Source: Deltaproteobacteria bacterium (lineage in GTDB: Bacteria > SAR324 > NAC60-12). From it: a DNA stretch of 5,414 bases. The stretch spans positions 3,925-9,338 of the forward strand of contig PBZZ01000072.1 of assembly GCA_002730365.1 (NCBI GenBank). Direction: 5' to 3'. The translations under genes and the position numbers were made by a program. Below are positions 1 through 5,414 of this stretch, piece after piece. Under the pieces are notes generated by a model. It was not told the DNA's origin. It saw only the letters and a program-made list of their open reading frames with translations, and ran no database searches. The stretch's first letter is position 1. Each line of letters opens with the position of its first letter.

Positions 1-156
1 CTCATCATCACGCTGATGTAGGTCGTAGATGGCGTTTTCGCTCAATTCAGTTCGGTCTGTTCCGTCTATTTTGAAGGAACGGCTCCGCAGTTTGTTCAAC
101 ATCTCTTCTTGTTCTTCCTGTCGTTTGAGCAACTGTTCGAGTTCTATATCAGGCAT
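1..156 (-). CDS. Unrecognised acidic protein, N-terminal 52 residues (partial)
   Basis: This reading frame stays open from an ATG at 154-156 to the left edge, so only the first 52 codons are visible and the 3' end is missing. The peptide starts MPDIELEQLLKRQEEQEEML and is rich in Glu, Gln, Leu and Lys. Residues about 4-25 look like an amphipathic helix or short coiled coil, followed by a more polar segment with several Asp and Arg residues. There is no signal peptide or membrane segment in the visible part. An in-frame TAA lies upstream at about 196-198 with no other start codon between, which fixes the start at this ATG. No clear Shine-Dalgarno motif precedes it. It is divergent from pgi across a 125-base spacer. 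I do not recognise the family and assign no function. The clean open frame, the fixed start and the divergent spacer favour a real gene. Confidence 0.55.
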   Translation of the reverse strand, partial: MPDIELEQLLKRQEEQEEMLNKLRSRSFKIDGTDRTELSENAIYDLHQRDDE

Positions 157-200
157 GCTGGCTACGGATCGAAATGGAGTGAAAAAATCGTTGCGTTAAA

Positions 201-228
201 TGTATAAGTTAGCAAAATGGGTTTGCAA
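201..228 (-). promoter_or_regulatory. Possible sigma-70-like promoter for the leftward partial gene
   Basis: Read on the minus strand, TTGCAA (223-228) and TATACA (201-206) are separated by 16 bases. Each matches the -35 and -10 consensus at about four of six positions. The site is 45 bases upstream of the ATG of the leftward gene, in an AT-rich divergent spacer, which is a sensible place. An AT-rich spacer can produce such matches by chance, so this is only a candidate. No equally good promoter for pgi was found on the plus strand. Confidence 0.25.
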
Positions 229-281
229 TCGCAAATGTACAGACTTCCTCGTATTCGCAACTTTTTGTTTCTAAAATTCCT

Positions 282-1871
282 ATGATCGATACTTCGGGTT
301 GGTTTCACTTTCAGCAGCATTTCTTTTCGATCCCAGGCACAGGATTGAGCTTAGATACTTCTCAAATGGGAGTGCCTACTTCTTTCTGGGAAGAGCAATC
401 CCATCCGCTTCAGCAATCGTTACAGCACATGAAAGAACTGGAAGCTGGGGTGATTGCCAATCCGGATGAGCAGCGGCAGGTCGGTCATTACTGGTTACGT
501 ACCCCAGAGCTTGCACCAACCCCCGAACTCCGTCAGGCCATTGAACAGACTCTCCAGCAAGTTCAGGATATTGCAACCCAAGTACTGTCTGGAAAATGGA
601 CCAACGAGCAGGGTCAGCACTTTCGACATGGGCTAGTGATTGGGATTGGTGGTTCGGCACTGGGACCCCAATTTATTGACCGTGCATTAGCACAGCAGGG
701 ACGAGGCTTGAAACTCCATTATTTAGACAACACAGACCCAGATGGCTTTGAGCAGGTCTTTGCAGAGTTGGGAGAAGAGTTGCCGCAGACACTGTGCATG
801 GTTATCTCCAAATCTGGTGGTACCCAGGAAACCCGGAATGCAATGCTGGTCACTCAACATGTCTTTCGAGAAGCAGGGCTGTCATTTGGGAAGCAGGCAG
901 TGGCTATCACCAGCAGGGGAAGCAAGCTGGATCAGTTGGCAGCAAAAGAAGGCTGGTATGCACGTCTGCCAATGTGGGATTGGGTGGGTGGTCGGACTTC
1001 AGTCTTTTCAGCAGTGGGACTCCTACCCGCAGCCTTACAGGGCATTGATCTGAAGGAATTGCTAGACGGGGCAAAGCTGATGGATCAACAAGGTCGCCAA
1101 GAAGATCTCTCAAGTAATCCTGCAGCCCAGTTAGCCTTGAACTGGTGGTACGCAGGCAATGGTCGTGGTGAGAAAGCGATGGTAGTGCTGCCCTATAAGG
1201 ATCGCTTATCTTTGTTCAGCAGTTACCTACAGCAATTGGTAATGGAGTCTCTTGGAAAAGAGCGCAATCTGGAAGGGCGTGTTGTTCGTCAAGGATTGAC
1301 TGTTTACGGCAACAAGGGTTCTACAGATCAGCACGCTTACATTCAACAACTTCGGGAAGGGCGAAATGATTTCTTTGCTCAATTTCTGGAGGTGCTGAAA
1401 GATCAGGAAGGACCAGCCGTGGAGGTTGATCCGGGTGCTACCTCAGGAGACTATCTACTGGGCTTTTTACTTGGAACACGACAGGCTTTGCGAGAGAAAC
1501 AGCGTCAATCAATGACATTAACCCTGGATTCGATCACACCACGTAGCATTGGGGCCTTGATTGCTCTTTTTGAACGAGCGGTGGGAATTTATGCGCATCT
1601 GGTAGGCATCAATGCTTATCACCAACCAGGAGTTGAAGCTGGGAAAAAGGCTGCTGGATCTGTGCTACAGTTGCAAGATTGTCTTATTGGTGCGCTGAAC
1701 GAGCAGCCCAATCGTTCCTGGACGGTAGACGAACTCTCTCGACATCTTCAAATGGAAGAGCAGCAGGTGACAATCTTCAAGGTGCTGGAACATCTGGCAG
1801 CGAATGGACGCGTGGATCGTCATCAGGTAGAGTCCTCATTTTCCAATCGCTACCAATCGAAGAGCGTTTAG
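282..1871 (+). CDS. pgi: Glucose-6-phosphate isomerase, cyanobacterial-type
   Basis: A cytosolic enzyme that interconverts glucose 6-phosphate and fructose 6-phosphate in glycolysis and gluconeogenesis. The 529-residue protein is full length for the cyanobacterial-type family. The first SIS domain includes the glycine-rich stretch IGIGGSALGP (120-129), the phosphate-binding SKSGGTQET (176-184) and the signature DWVGGRTS (233-240). The second SIS domain carries the expected catalytic residues: Glu322 in VMESLGKE, His351 in STDQHAY and Lys455 in the closing signature HQPGVEAGKK (447-456). The N-terminus aligns from the first methionine with the homologues I remember, which supports the ATG at 282 although no clear Shine-Dalgarno site precedes it. 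Residues about 462-515 form an extra helical tail after the catalytic core that looks like a winged-helix fold. The gene stands alone, divergent from the left partial gene and convergent with yejB. Identification is very secure. Confidence 0.97.
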   Translation: MIDTSGWFHFQQHFFSIPGTGLSLDTSQMGVPTSFWEEQSHPLQQSLQHMKELEAGVIANPDEQRQVGHYWLRTPELAPTPELRQAIEQTLQQVQDIATQVLSGKWTNEQGQHFRHGLVIGIGGSALGPQFIDRALAQQGRGLKLHYLDNTDPDGFEQVFAELGEELPQTLCMVISKSGGTQETRNAMLVTQHVFREAGLSFGKQAVAITSRGSKLDQLAAKEGWYARLPMWDWVGGRTSVFSAVGLLPAALQGIDLKELLDGAKLMDQQGRQEDLSSNPAAQLALNWWYAGNGRGEKAMVVLPYKDRLSLFSSYLQQLVMESLGKERNLEGRVVRQGLTVYGNKGSTDQHAYIQQLREGRNDFFAQFLEVLKDQEGPAVEVDPGATSGDYLLGFLLGTRQALREKQRQSMTLTLDSITPRSIGALIALFERAVGIYAHLVGINAYHQPGVEAGKKAAGSVLQLQDCLIGALNEQPNRSWTVDELSRHLQMEEQQVTIFKVLEHLAANGRVDRHQVESSFSNRYQSKSV

Positions 1872-1902
1872 TTTGTCAAACTGAGGTCAACTCTTCTGGA
1901 AA

Positions 1903-2997
1903 TCAATTCCGTGATTCGAAGTCAATCCGTGGATCGATCACGGTGTAGAGTACATCGCTGATCAGGTTGACGATCAGACCGAGAAGAGTGAAGATATAAA
2001 GAGTCCCAAACATCACAGGATAGTCACGCTGCAGGGTAGCCTCGAAGCCCAGTAGACCCAACCCGTCGAGTGAGAAGATGACCTCGATCAACAGGGACCC
2101 TGTAAAGAACATGCTGATAAAGGCTGCGGGGAAGCCAGAGATGATGATCAGCATTGCATTACGGAAGACATGGCCATAGAGCACACGTCGCTCTGGTAGA
2201 CCCTTCGCCCGGGCGGTCACTACGTACTGTTTGCCAATTTCATCCAAAAAGGAGTTCTTGGTAAGCATTGTCAGTGTGGCGAAACTGCCAATCAGGATGG
2301 CAATTAGAGGTAGGGCCAAGTGCCAGAAGTAGTCGAGGACTTGTCCGAACAGGCTCATGTCGGCAAAGCCATCAGAGGTCAGTCCACGCAACGGAAACCA
2401 ATTCAGATAGTTGCCACCAGCGAAGAAGATGATCAAAATGATGGCGAATAGGAAGACAGGAATAGCGTTGCCGATGATGATCACCGTGGAGGTCCAGATA
2501 TCAAAACGAGAGCCATGGCGTACCGCCTTGCTGATGCCCAGCGGAATGCAGACAAGGTAGACCAGGAGTGTACTCCAGACTCCAAGCGAGGCAGAAACAG
2601 GTAGTTTCTCCCAGATCAGTTCAAGCACCGTACGATCTCGGTAGAAGCTCTCACCGAAATCAAAAACTGCGTAATTGACCAGCATTTGTAGGTAGCGTTC
2701 GTGGGCTGGCTTGTCAAAACCATAGAGGCGCTCGATCTCCCGTAACAGTTCAGGGTCAATGCCTTGGGCACCTCTGGTACGTCCTGCTTGATCAGAGGTG
2801 CTGGCACTGTCCTGCATCTCTGAACTGGTGTTGGTAATTCGGCTCGTCACGTCCATGCCACCGTGTCCCTGCATCCGGGCAATGAACTGATCTACAGGTC
2901 CTCCAGGGGCCACCTGGACAATCACGAAATTGATCGTCATGATGCCAATCAGTGTCGGAATGATCAGGAGTAGTCGGCGCAGGATGTAAGCAGTCAT
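1903..2997 (-). CDS. yejB: YejB-type oligopeptide/microcin C ABC transporter permease
   Basis: An inner-membrane permease of the binding-protein-dependent peptide transporter family. In Escherichia coli YejB pairs with YejE, the ATPase YejF and the periplasmic YejA to import peptides, including microcin C. The 364-residue length equals E. coli YejB as I recall it. It opens with TM1 (about 9-29) followed by the family-typical [12 protein letters not shown] (26-37). A long external segment includes a polar Ser/Thr/Gln-rich linker (about 45-78). Further membrane spans lie near 139-159, 170-193, 224-246, 280-302 and 328-350. The cytoplasmic EAA-type loop that contacts the ATPase is at about 253-283 ([11 protein letters not shown]). 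The end [10 protein letters not shown] is also typical. The ATG at 2995-2997 gives the usual N-terminus; GGGG at 3009-3012 is a weak, distant ribosome-binding candidate. Unusually, no yejA, yejE or yejF is adjacent: downstream is convergent pgi, upstream a divergent esterase. The other subunits must be encoded elsewhere if it works. Confidence 0.93.
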   Translation of the reverse strand: MTAYILRRLLLIIPTLIGIMTINFVIVQVAPGGPVDQFIARMQGHGGMDVTSRITNTSSEMQDSASTSDQAGRTRGAQGIDPELLREIERLYGFDKPAHERYLQMLVNYAVFDFGESFYRDRTVLELIWEKLPVSASLGVWSTLLVYLVCIPLGISKAVRHGSRFDIWTSTVIIIGNAIPVFLFAIILIIFFAGGNYLNWFPLRGLTSDGFADMSLFGQVLDYFWHLALPLIAILIGSFATLTMLTKNSFLDEIGKQYVVTARAKGLPERRVLYGHVFRNAMLIIISGFPAAFISMFFTGSLLIEVIFSLDGLGLLGFEATLQRDYPVMFGTLYIFTLLGLIVNLISDVLYTVIDPRIDFESRN

Positions 2998-3052
2998 CGC
3001 AGTCTTTTCCCCAGAGTTCGAATAGGAACGGAAAAACCCGTTATCTTTGCAA

Positions 3053-3057
3053 AAGAG
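3053..3057 (+). promoter_or_regulatory. Weak ribosome binding site of the tesA-like gene
   Basis: AAGAG sits five bases before the ATG at 3063. It is a partial match to the Shine-Dalgarno consensus, but its position supports that start, which also yields a well-formed signal peptide. Confidence 0.35.
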
Positions 3058-3062
3058 TTAAA

Positions 3063-3704
3063 ATGAAAAAAGTCACCGGAGTGTTGTGTTTTTTATTATT
3101 CACATTGTGCTTTTTTTTGCCGTTTGGAGCAATGGCAGAAATTCGAATTCTTGCTTTGGGAGACTCGCTGACGGAAGGATACGGGGTTGAGCCGGAAGAA
3201 GCTTACCCTTATTTGTTAGAGCAATTGCTGAAAGAAGAAGGCCTTGAAGCACGAGTGATCAATGGGGGATTTAGCGGAGCAACCAGCGCCAGCGCAGGCA
3301 CACGTCTCAAGTGGTACTTCAAGATGCGACCCCAGATCTTGTTGCTTGCCTTGGGGGCGAACGATGGCCTGCGTGGCTTGGACATCGAGAACATGAAGCA
3401 AAACTTGGCGAAAGCAATCCAAATGGCCCAAGAACGTCAAATTAAGGTGGTGATGACCGGTATGCAGATGCCGATTAATTATGGAGAGACCTACATCAAA
3501 GCCTATCAAGAAGCCTTCTTTGAATTGGCACGTGAATATAAGCTGCCGATGGTCGATTTTTTGTTGGAAGGTGTTGGGGGAATCCCTGAGATGAACCTGC
3601 GGGACGGTATTCACCCAAACCCAGAAGGTCATCAAGTCATCGCTAGGAATGTTTTGAAAACCCTATTGCCAATTGTTCAGGCAGAATTACAGGGTCAGGG
3701 CTGA
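3063..3704 (+). CDS. tesA: Secreted GDSL/SGNH esterase, TesA-like (arylesterase/lysophospholipase)
   Basis: A periplasmic SGNH hydrolase of the TesA (thioesterase I/protease I/lysophospholipase L1) family that hydrolyses acyl esters or thioesters; the natural substrate cannot be read from sequence. Residues 1-25 form a clear Sec signal peptide: MKK, then a Phe/Leu-rich core, then cleavage after AMA. All SGNH blocks are present. Block I is LALGDSLTEGYG (30-41) with nucleophile Ser35. Block II is near SGATS (71-75), with Gly72 as likely oxyanion residue. Block III is LGAND (97-101) with Asn100. Block V is DGIHPNPEGH (181-190) with Asp181 and His184 completing the triad. Mature length of about 188 residues is normal for TesA. 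The gene is divergent from yejB across 65 bases and its last 10 bases overlap the end of the opposing vWA gene. In many proteobacteria tesA sits opposite a lipoprotein-release-like ABC ATPase gene; that is not seen here. Family secure, exact symbol less so. Confidence 0.9.
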   Translation: MKKVTGVLCFLLFTLCFFLPFGAMAEIRILALGDSLTEGYGVEPEEAYPYLLEQLLKEEGLEARVINGGFSGATSASAGTRLKWYFKMRPQILLLALGANDGLRGLDIENMKQNLAKAIQMAQERQIKVVMTGMQMPINYGETYIKAYQEAFFELAREYKLPMVDFLLEGVGGIPEMNLRDGIHPNPEGHQVIARNVLKTLLPIVQAELQGQG

Positions 3705-4705
3705 AGCTTTTGCGAGTTGTGCTGACGCCACCACAGTACTGGAATCCAACTAGTACTGAGTAGTAGCGCTGCCGCTAGTAGCCAGGGATAGAGAGGTTTC
3801 AGGGGTCGAAAGACGTCTGCGTCTCGCTCCACTGGCTCCAGTTCATCCAGCAGTTGGTAAATCTTGGCTAATTCTTCAGTGCTACGAGCTCGGAAGTACT
3901 GTCCACCAGTGAGAGAAGCAATCGTCTGTAGCAGCTTCTCATCCAGATCACGTGATGGATTGACCCGTCGTGTACCAAAAAAAGTCTGTACCAACATTTC
4001 ATCTGCTCCGACCCCAATCGTGTAGATCCTGACTCCAGCCTGCTCCGCCAAACGAGCTGCCTGCTCTGGAGAAATATCTCCTGCCGTGTTGGCGCCATCT
4101 GTCAACAGGATCAGTACGCGTTCCGATTCTTCCAGTCCGTGCAGGCGTTTCACACCAAGCCCAATAGCATTGCCGATCGCGGTGCGCTCTCCAGCCAGTC
4201 CAATTTCGGATTCCAACAGCATCTGCTGTACAGTCTTCCGATCGAAGGTCAACGGTGTCTGCAGGTAAGCTTGTTCTCCAAAAAGAATCAGTCCCAAGCG
4301 ATCGCCATTTCTACGTGTAATGAATTCTTGTAGGACACTCTTGACAACATTCAGTCGATTGGTGGGGTTGCCGGATAGCTGAAGATCTTTCTCTTTCATA
4401 CTCCCTGATAAATCCACAGCAAGCATCAAACTACGACCAGACACAGGTAGAGAAATAGGCTCTCCTACCCATTGTGGGCGAGTGGCCGATCCTACCAATA
4501 GAGTCCAACAAATCAGGGCGAGCAGAAATGCCAACTGTTGTGTTTGAAAGCGGGGAGTTTGTGAACTATCAGAAAGTTGCTGCAAGCGTTCGAGGAAGGG
4601 TACCTGAAGGGCCTGCGGAGGAACTGGGGTAGCTGGCCATAGCCAACGGATCAGTAGGGGAAGGGGCCAAACAAGTGCGACCCAAGGCCAGAGAAACTCG
4701 AGCAT
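3695..4705 (-). CDS. batA: BatA-like von Willebrand factor A membrane protein
   Basis: A 336-residue membrane protein of the BatA type (Bacteroides aerotolerance family, a MoxR-ATPase-associated vWA group). Its exact role is unsettled; such proteins are thought to bind partners through a metal-dependent site under control of a MoxR AAA+ ATPase. Membrane segments lie at about 5-24, 56-74 and 306-326. The vWA domain (about 92-285) has a complete MIDAS: DLSGSM (98-103, Asp98, Ser100, Ser102), Thr175 in ERTAIG and Asp203 in LTDG. The start LEFLWPWVALVWPLPLL is typical of BatA, supporting the ATG at 4703-4705. That start lies three bases past the stop of the DUF4381 gene and has no clear Shine-Dalgarno site, so translational coupling is likely. 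No second vWA (BatB), TPR (BatC) or BatD gene follows; instead the 3' end overlaps the convergent esterase gene by 10 bases. Confidence 0.9.
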   Translation of the reverse strand: MLEFLWPWVALVWPLPLLIRWLWPATPVPPQALQVPFLERLQQLSDSSQTPRFQTQQLAFLLALICWTLLVGSATRPQWVGEPISLPVSGRSLMLAVDLSGSMKEKDLQLSGNPTNRLNVVKSVLQEFITRRNGDRLGLILFGEQAYLQTPLTFDRKTVQQMLLESEIGLAGERTAIGNAIGLGVKRLHGLEESERVLILLTDGANTAGDISPEQAARLAEQAGVRIYTIGVGADEMLVQTFFGTRRVNPSRDLDEKLLQTIASLTGGQYFRARSTEELAKIYQLLDELEPVERDADVFRPLKPLYPWLLAAALLLSTSWIPVLWWRQHNSQKLQP

Positions 4706-4708
4706 GAT

Positions 4709-5215
4709 TCAATTGGGATGAGCAAGTTTCTTGGTTTTGTGGGATTGGGATGGAGTGTTCTGAAGTTGAATCCACTCTTGGCACAGTGCAAACAAGTGTG
4801 AGTTCAATGGTTCACTTGGTGGACGGTAGGGACCATCTCCCAGAATTTTACCAGGACCCTCGGTAAACTGAGTTGTATCTCCGGTCTGGTCTAGAAATTC
4901 CAGCCAGCGTTTACCATTCAGACAAGCGACCTGTTCCCAAGGATGTGCTTGCAGGGCGACCTCGCGCAACAACTGTGAGAGTTGCCGTAGGGTCTGCGGA
5001 TCAGCCTCTTGCTGTTTTAGTTGAGCCAGTTGCTTCATAGCCAAGTGTCGCGGGCGACTACGCTGTCGCCATCGCCAAAACCACCAGATACTTGTGCTGA
5101 GTAGTAAGAATCCCAGAATGAGCAGAATCCACCAACCTGGAGCCCAAGGCCACGCAGAGGGTGGAGGTGGAGTAACAATGTCTCGCAACTCAGCGAGAGG
5201 GTCCATCGGATTCAT
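4709..5215 (-). CDS. DUF4381 domain membrane protein of the Bat/MoxR cluster
   Basis: A 168-residue single-pass membrane protein with the DUF4381 signature: DPLAELRDIVTPPPPSAW (5-22) followed by APGWWILL and a hydrophobic span (about 27-47), then a basic stop-transfer stretch RWRQRSRPRH (48-57). The remainder (about 58-150) is a helical soluble domain with WLEFLD near 104-109, as in the family. Molecular function is unknown. The family is regularly found beside moxR, DUF58 and vWA genes, and here it directly precedes the BatA-like gene, which fits. The ATG at 5213-5215 gives the usual MNPMDPL start; Met4 (5204-5206) is an alternative. The C-terminal 20 residues are polar and Lys/Gln/Ser-rich. 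The expected upstream moxR and DUF58 genes are replaced by a GNAT gene that ends 45 bases before this start. Confidence 0.85.
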   Translation of the reverse strand: MNPMDPLAELRDIVTPPPPSAWPWAPGWWILLILGFLLLSTSIWWFWRWRQRSRPRHLAMKQLAQLKQQEADPQTLRQLSQLLREVALQAHPWEQVACLNGKRWLEFLDQTGDTTQFTEGPGKILGDGPYRPPSEPLNSHLFALCQEWIQLQNTPSQSHKTKKLAHPN

Positions 5216-5260
5216 GGCTGCTCAAGGGAAGCCAAACGGTGCGGTGGGAACATAATCATC

Positions 5261-5414
5261 TTAAACAGGGGACAAAGACTTTTCCATGAAAATACTCAGC
5301 GGATCTGCTTTATACTTACCAAAAGGTCCGATGTGTTGATAGCCCAAAGATTCATAGAGTGAGGTAGAAGCTGGTTGAGAAACTCCGGTTTCCAGGCGTA
5401 GCAATCGAATATTA
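5261..5414 (-). CDS. GNAT family N-acetyltransferase, C-terminal 50 residues (partial)
   Basis: The frame enters from the right edge and ends at a TAA (5261-5263), giving 50 visible residues. They match the C-terminal half of the GNAT fold: LRLETG (5-10) forms strand 5, followed by the helix ASTSLYESLGYQHIG (15-29) in which the Tyr of SLYESLGY is at the usual place of the general-acid tyrosine, then the final strand DPLSIFMEKSL (37-47). The acetyl-CoA binding R/QxxGxG/A motif lies in the missing N-terminal part. The FGxYxxDPLSxFMEK ending resembles a group of about 150-170-residue acetyltransferases with unassigned substrates. It reads in the same direction as the DUF4381 gene, 45 bases upstream of it, so cotranscription is possible but not shown. 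The function as an acetyltransferase is inferred from family only. Confidence 0.8.
   Translation of the reverse strand, partial: NIRLLRLETGVSQPASTSLYESLGYQHIGPFGKYKADPLSIFMEKSLSPV

Noticed and set aside
376..1113. Several 60-100-codon open frames inside pgi on both strands.
   Set aside because: They overlap a securely identified, conserved gene in other frames, show no recognisable protein features and are shadows.
1860..1895. Imperfect nested hairpin between pgi and yejB (AGTTT/AAACT inside AAGAG/CTCTT), considered as a bidirectional terminator.
   Set aside because: Stems are short, AT-rich and interrupted, and no T-run follows on either strand, so it does not support an intrinsic terminator.
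1927..1943. CCGTG/CACGG inverted repeat with a 7-base loop near the 3' end of yejB.
   Set aside because: It lies wholly inside the conserved yejB C-terminal codons, has a 5-base stem and no T-run, so it is probably incidental to coding.
1679..1948. An 89-codon plus-strand frame crossing the end of pgi into yejB.
   Set aside because: It overlaps the pgi C-terminus and the antisense of yejB, has a low-complexity Ser/Gly/Arg composition and no start signal.
3017..3046. Possible plus-strand promoter TTCGAA (3017-3022) and TTATCT (3041-3046) before the esterase gene.
   Set aside because: The -35 match is poor, the 18-base spacer is only acceptable, and the -10 lies very close to the start codon; not strong enough to list as a feature.
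3216..3635. A 139-codon minus-strand frame inside the esterase gene.
   Set aside because: It is fully antisense to a gene with all SGNH catalytic blocks; its His/Leu/Gln-rich composition is typical of an antisense shadow.

Overview
The window reads as an ordinary chromosomal stretch of a Gram-negative bacterium. Supporting this are a periplasm-directed GDSL esterase, a YejB-type inner-membrane oligopeptide permease and a BatA/DUF4381 pair. Base composition is near 50% GC by eye. The glucose-6-phosphate isomerase is of the roughly 530-residue type best known from cyanobacteria, while the permease is closest in my memory to proteobacterial YejB. That mix would suit a deep-branching proteobacterium or an uncultured marine lineage such as SAR324, but the taxonomic guess is weak. 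Genes are tightly packed, with no intergenic gap above about 130 bases. I saw no rRNA, tRNA, CRISPR array, insertion sequence or phage gene.

Layout from left to right. Positions 1-156 (minus) hold the first 52 codons of an unrecognised, acidic, probably helical protein that runs off the left edge. A 125-base AT-rich divergent spacer follows, then pgi (282-1871, plus). It converges, with a 31-base gap, on a complete yejB homologue (1903-2997, minus). A 65-base divergent spacer separates yejB from a tesA-like secreted esterase (3063-3704, plus). The esterase gene overlaps tail to tail by 10 bases with a BatA-like von Willebrand A membrane protein (3695-4705, minus). Three bases upstream of that gene ends a DUF4381 membrane protein (4709-5215, minus), and 45 bases before that ends the last 50 codons of a GNAT acetyltransferase (5261-5414, minus), cut by the right edge.

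The strands alternate across most of the window, so most genes are separate transcription units. The only convincing operon is DUF4381-vWA, possibly led by the GNAT gene. DUF4381 and vWA proteins normally belong to MoxR/Bat loci, where an AAA+ ATPase acts with membrane vWA proteins, but the MoxR, DUF58, second vWA and TPR partners are not here. Likewise yejB stands without yejA, yejE or yejF beside it. These two split gene sets, and a helix-turn-helix-like tail on Pgi, are the most notable points. I did not find a convincing new biological system in this window.
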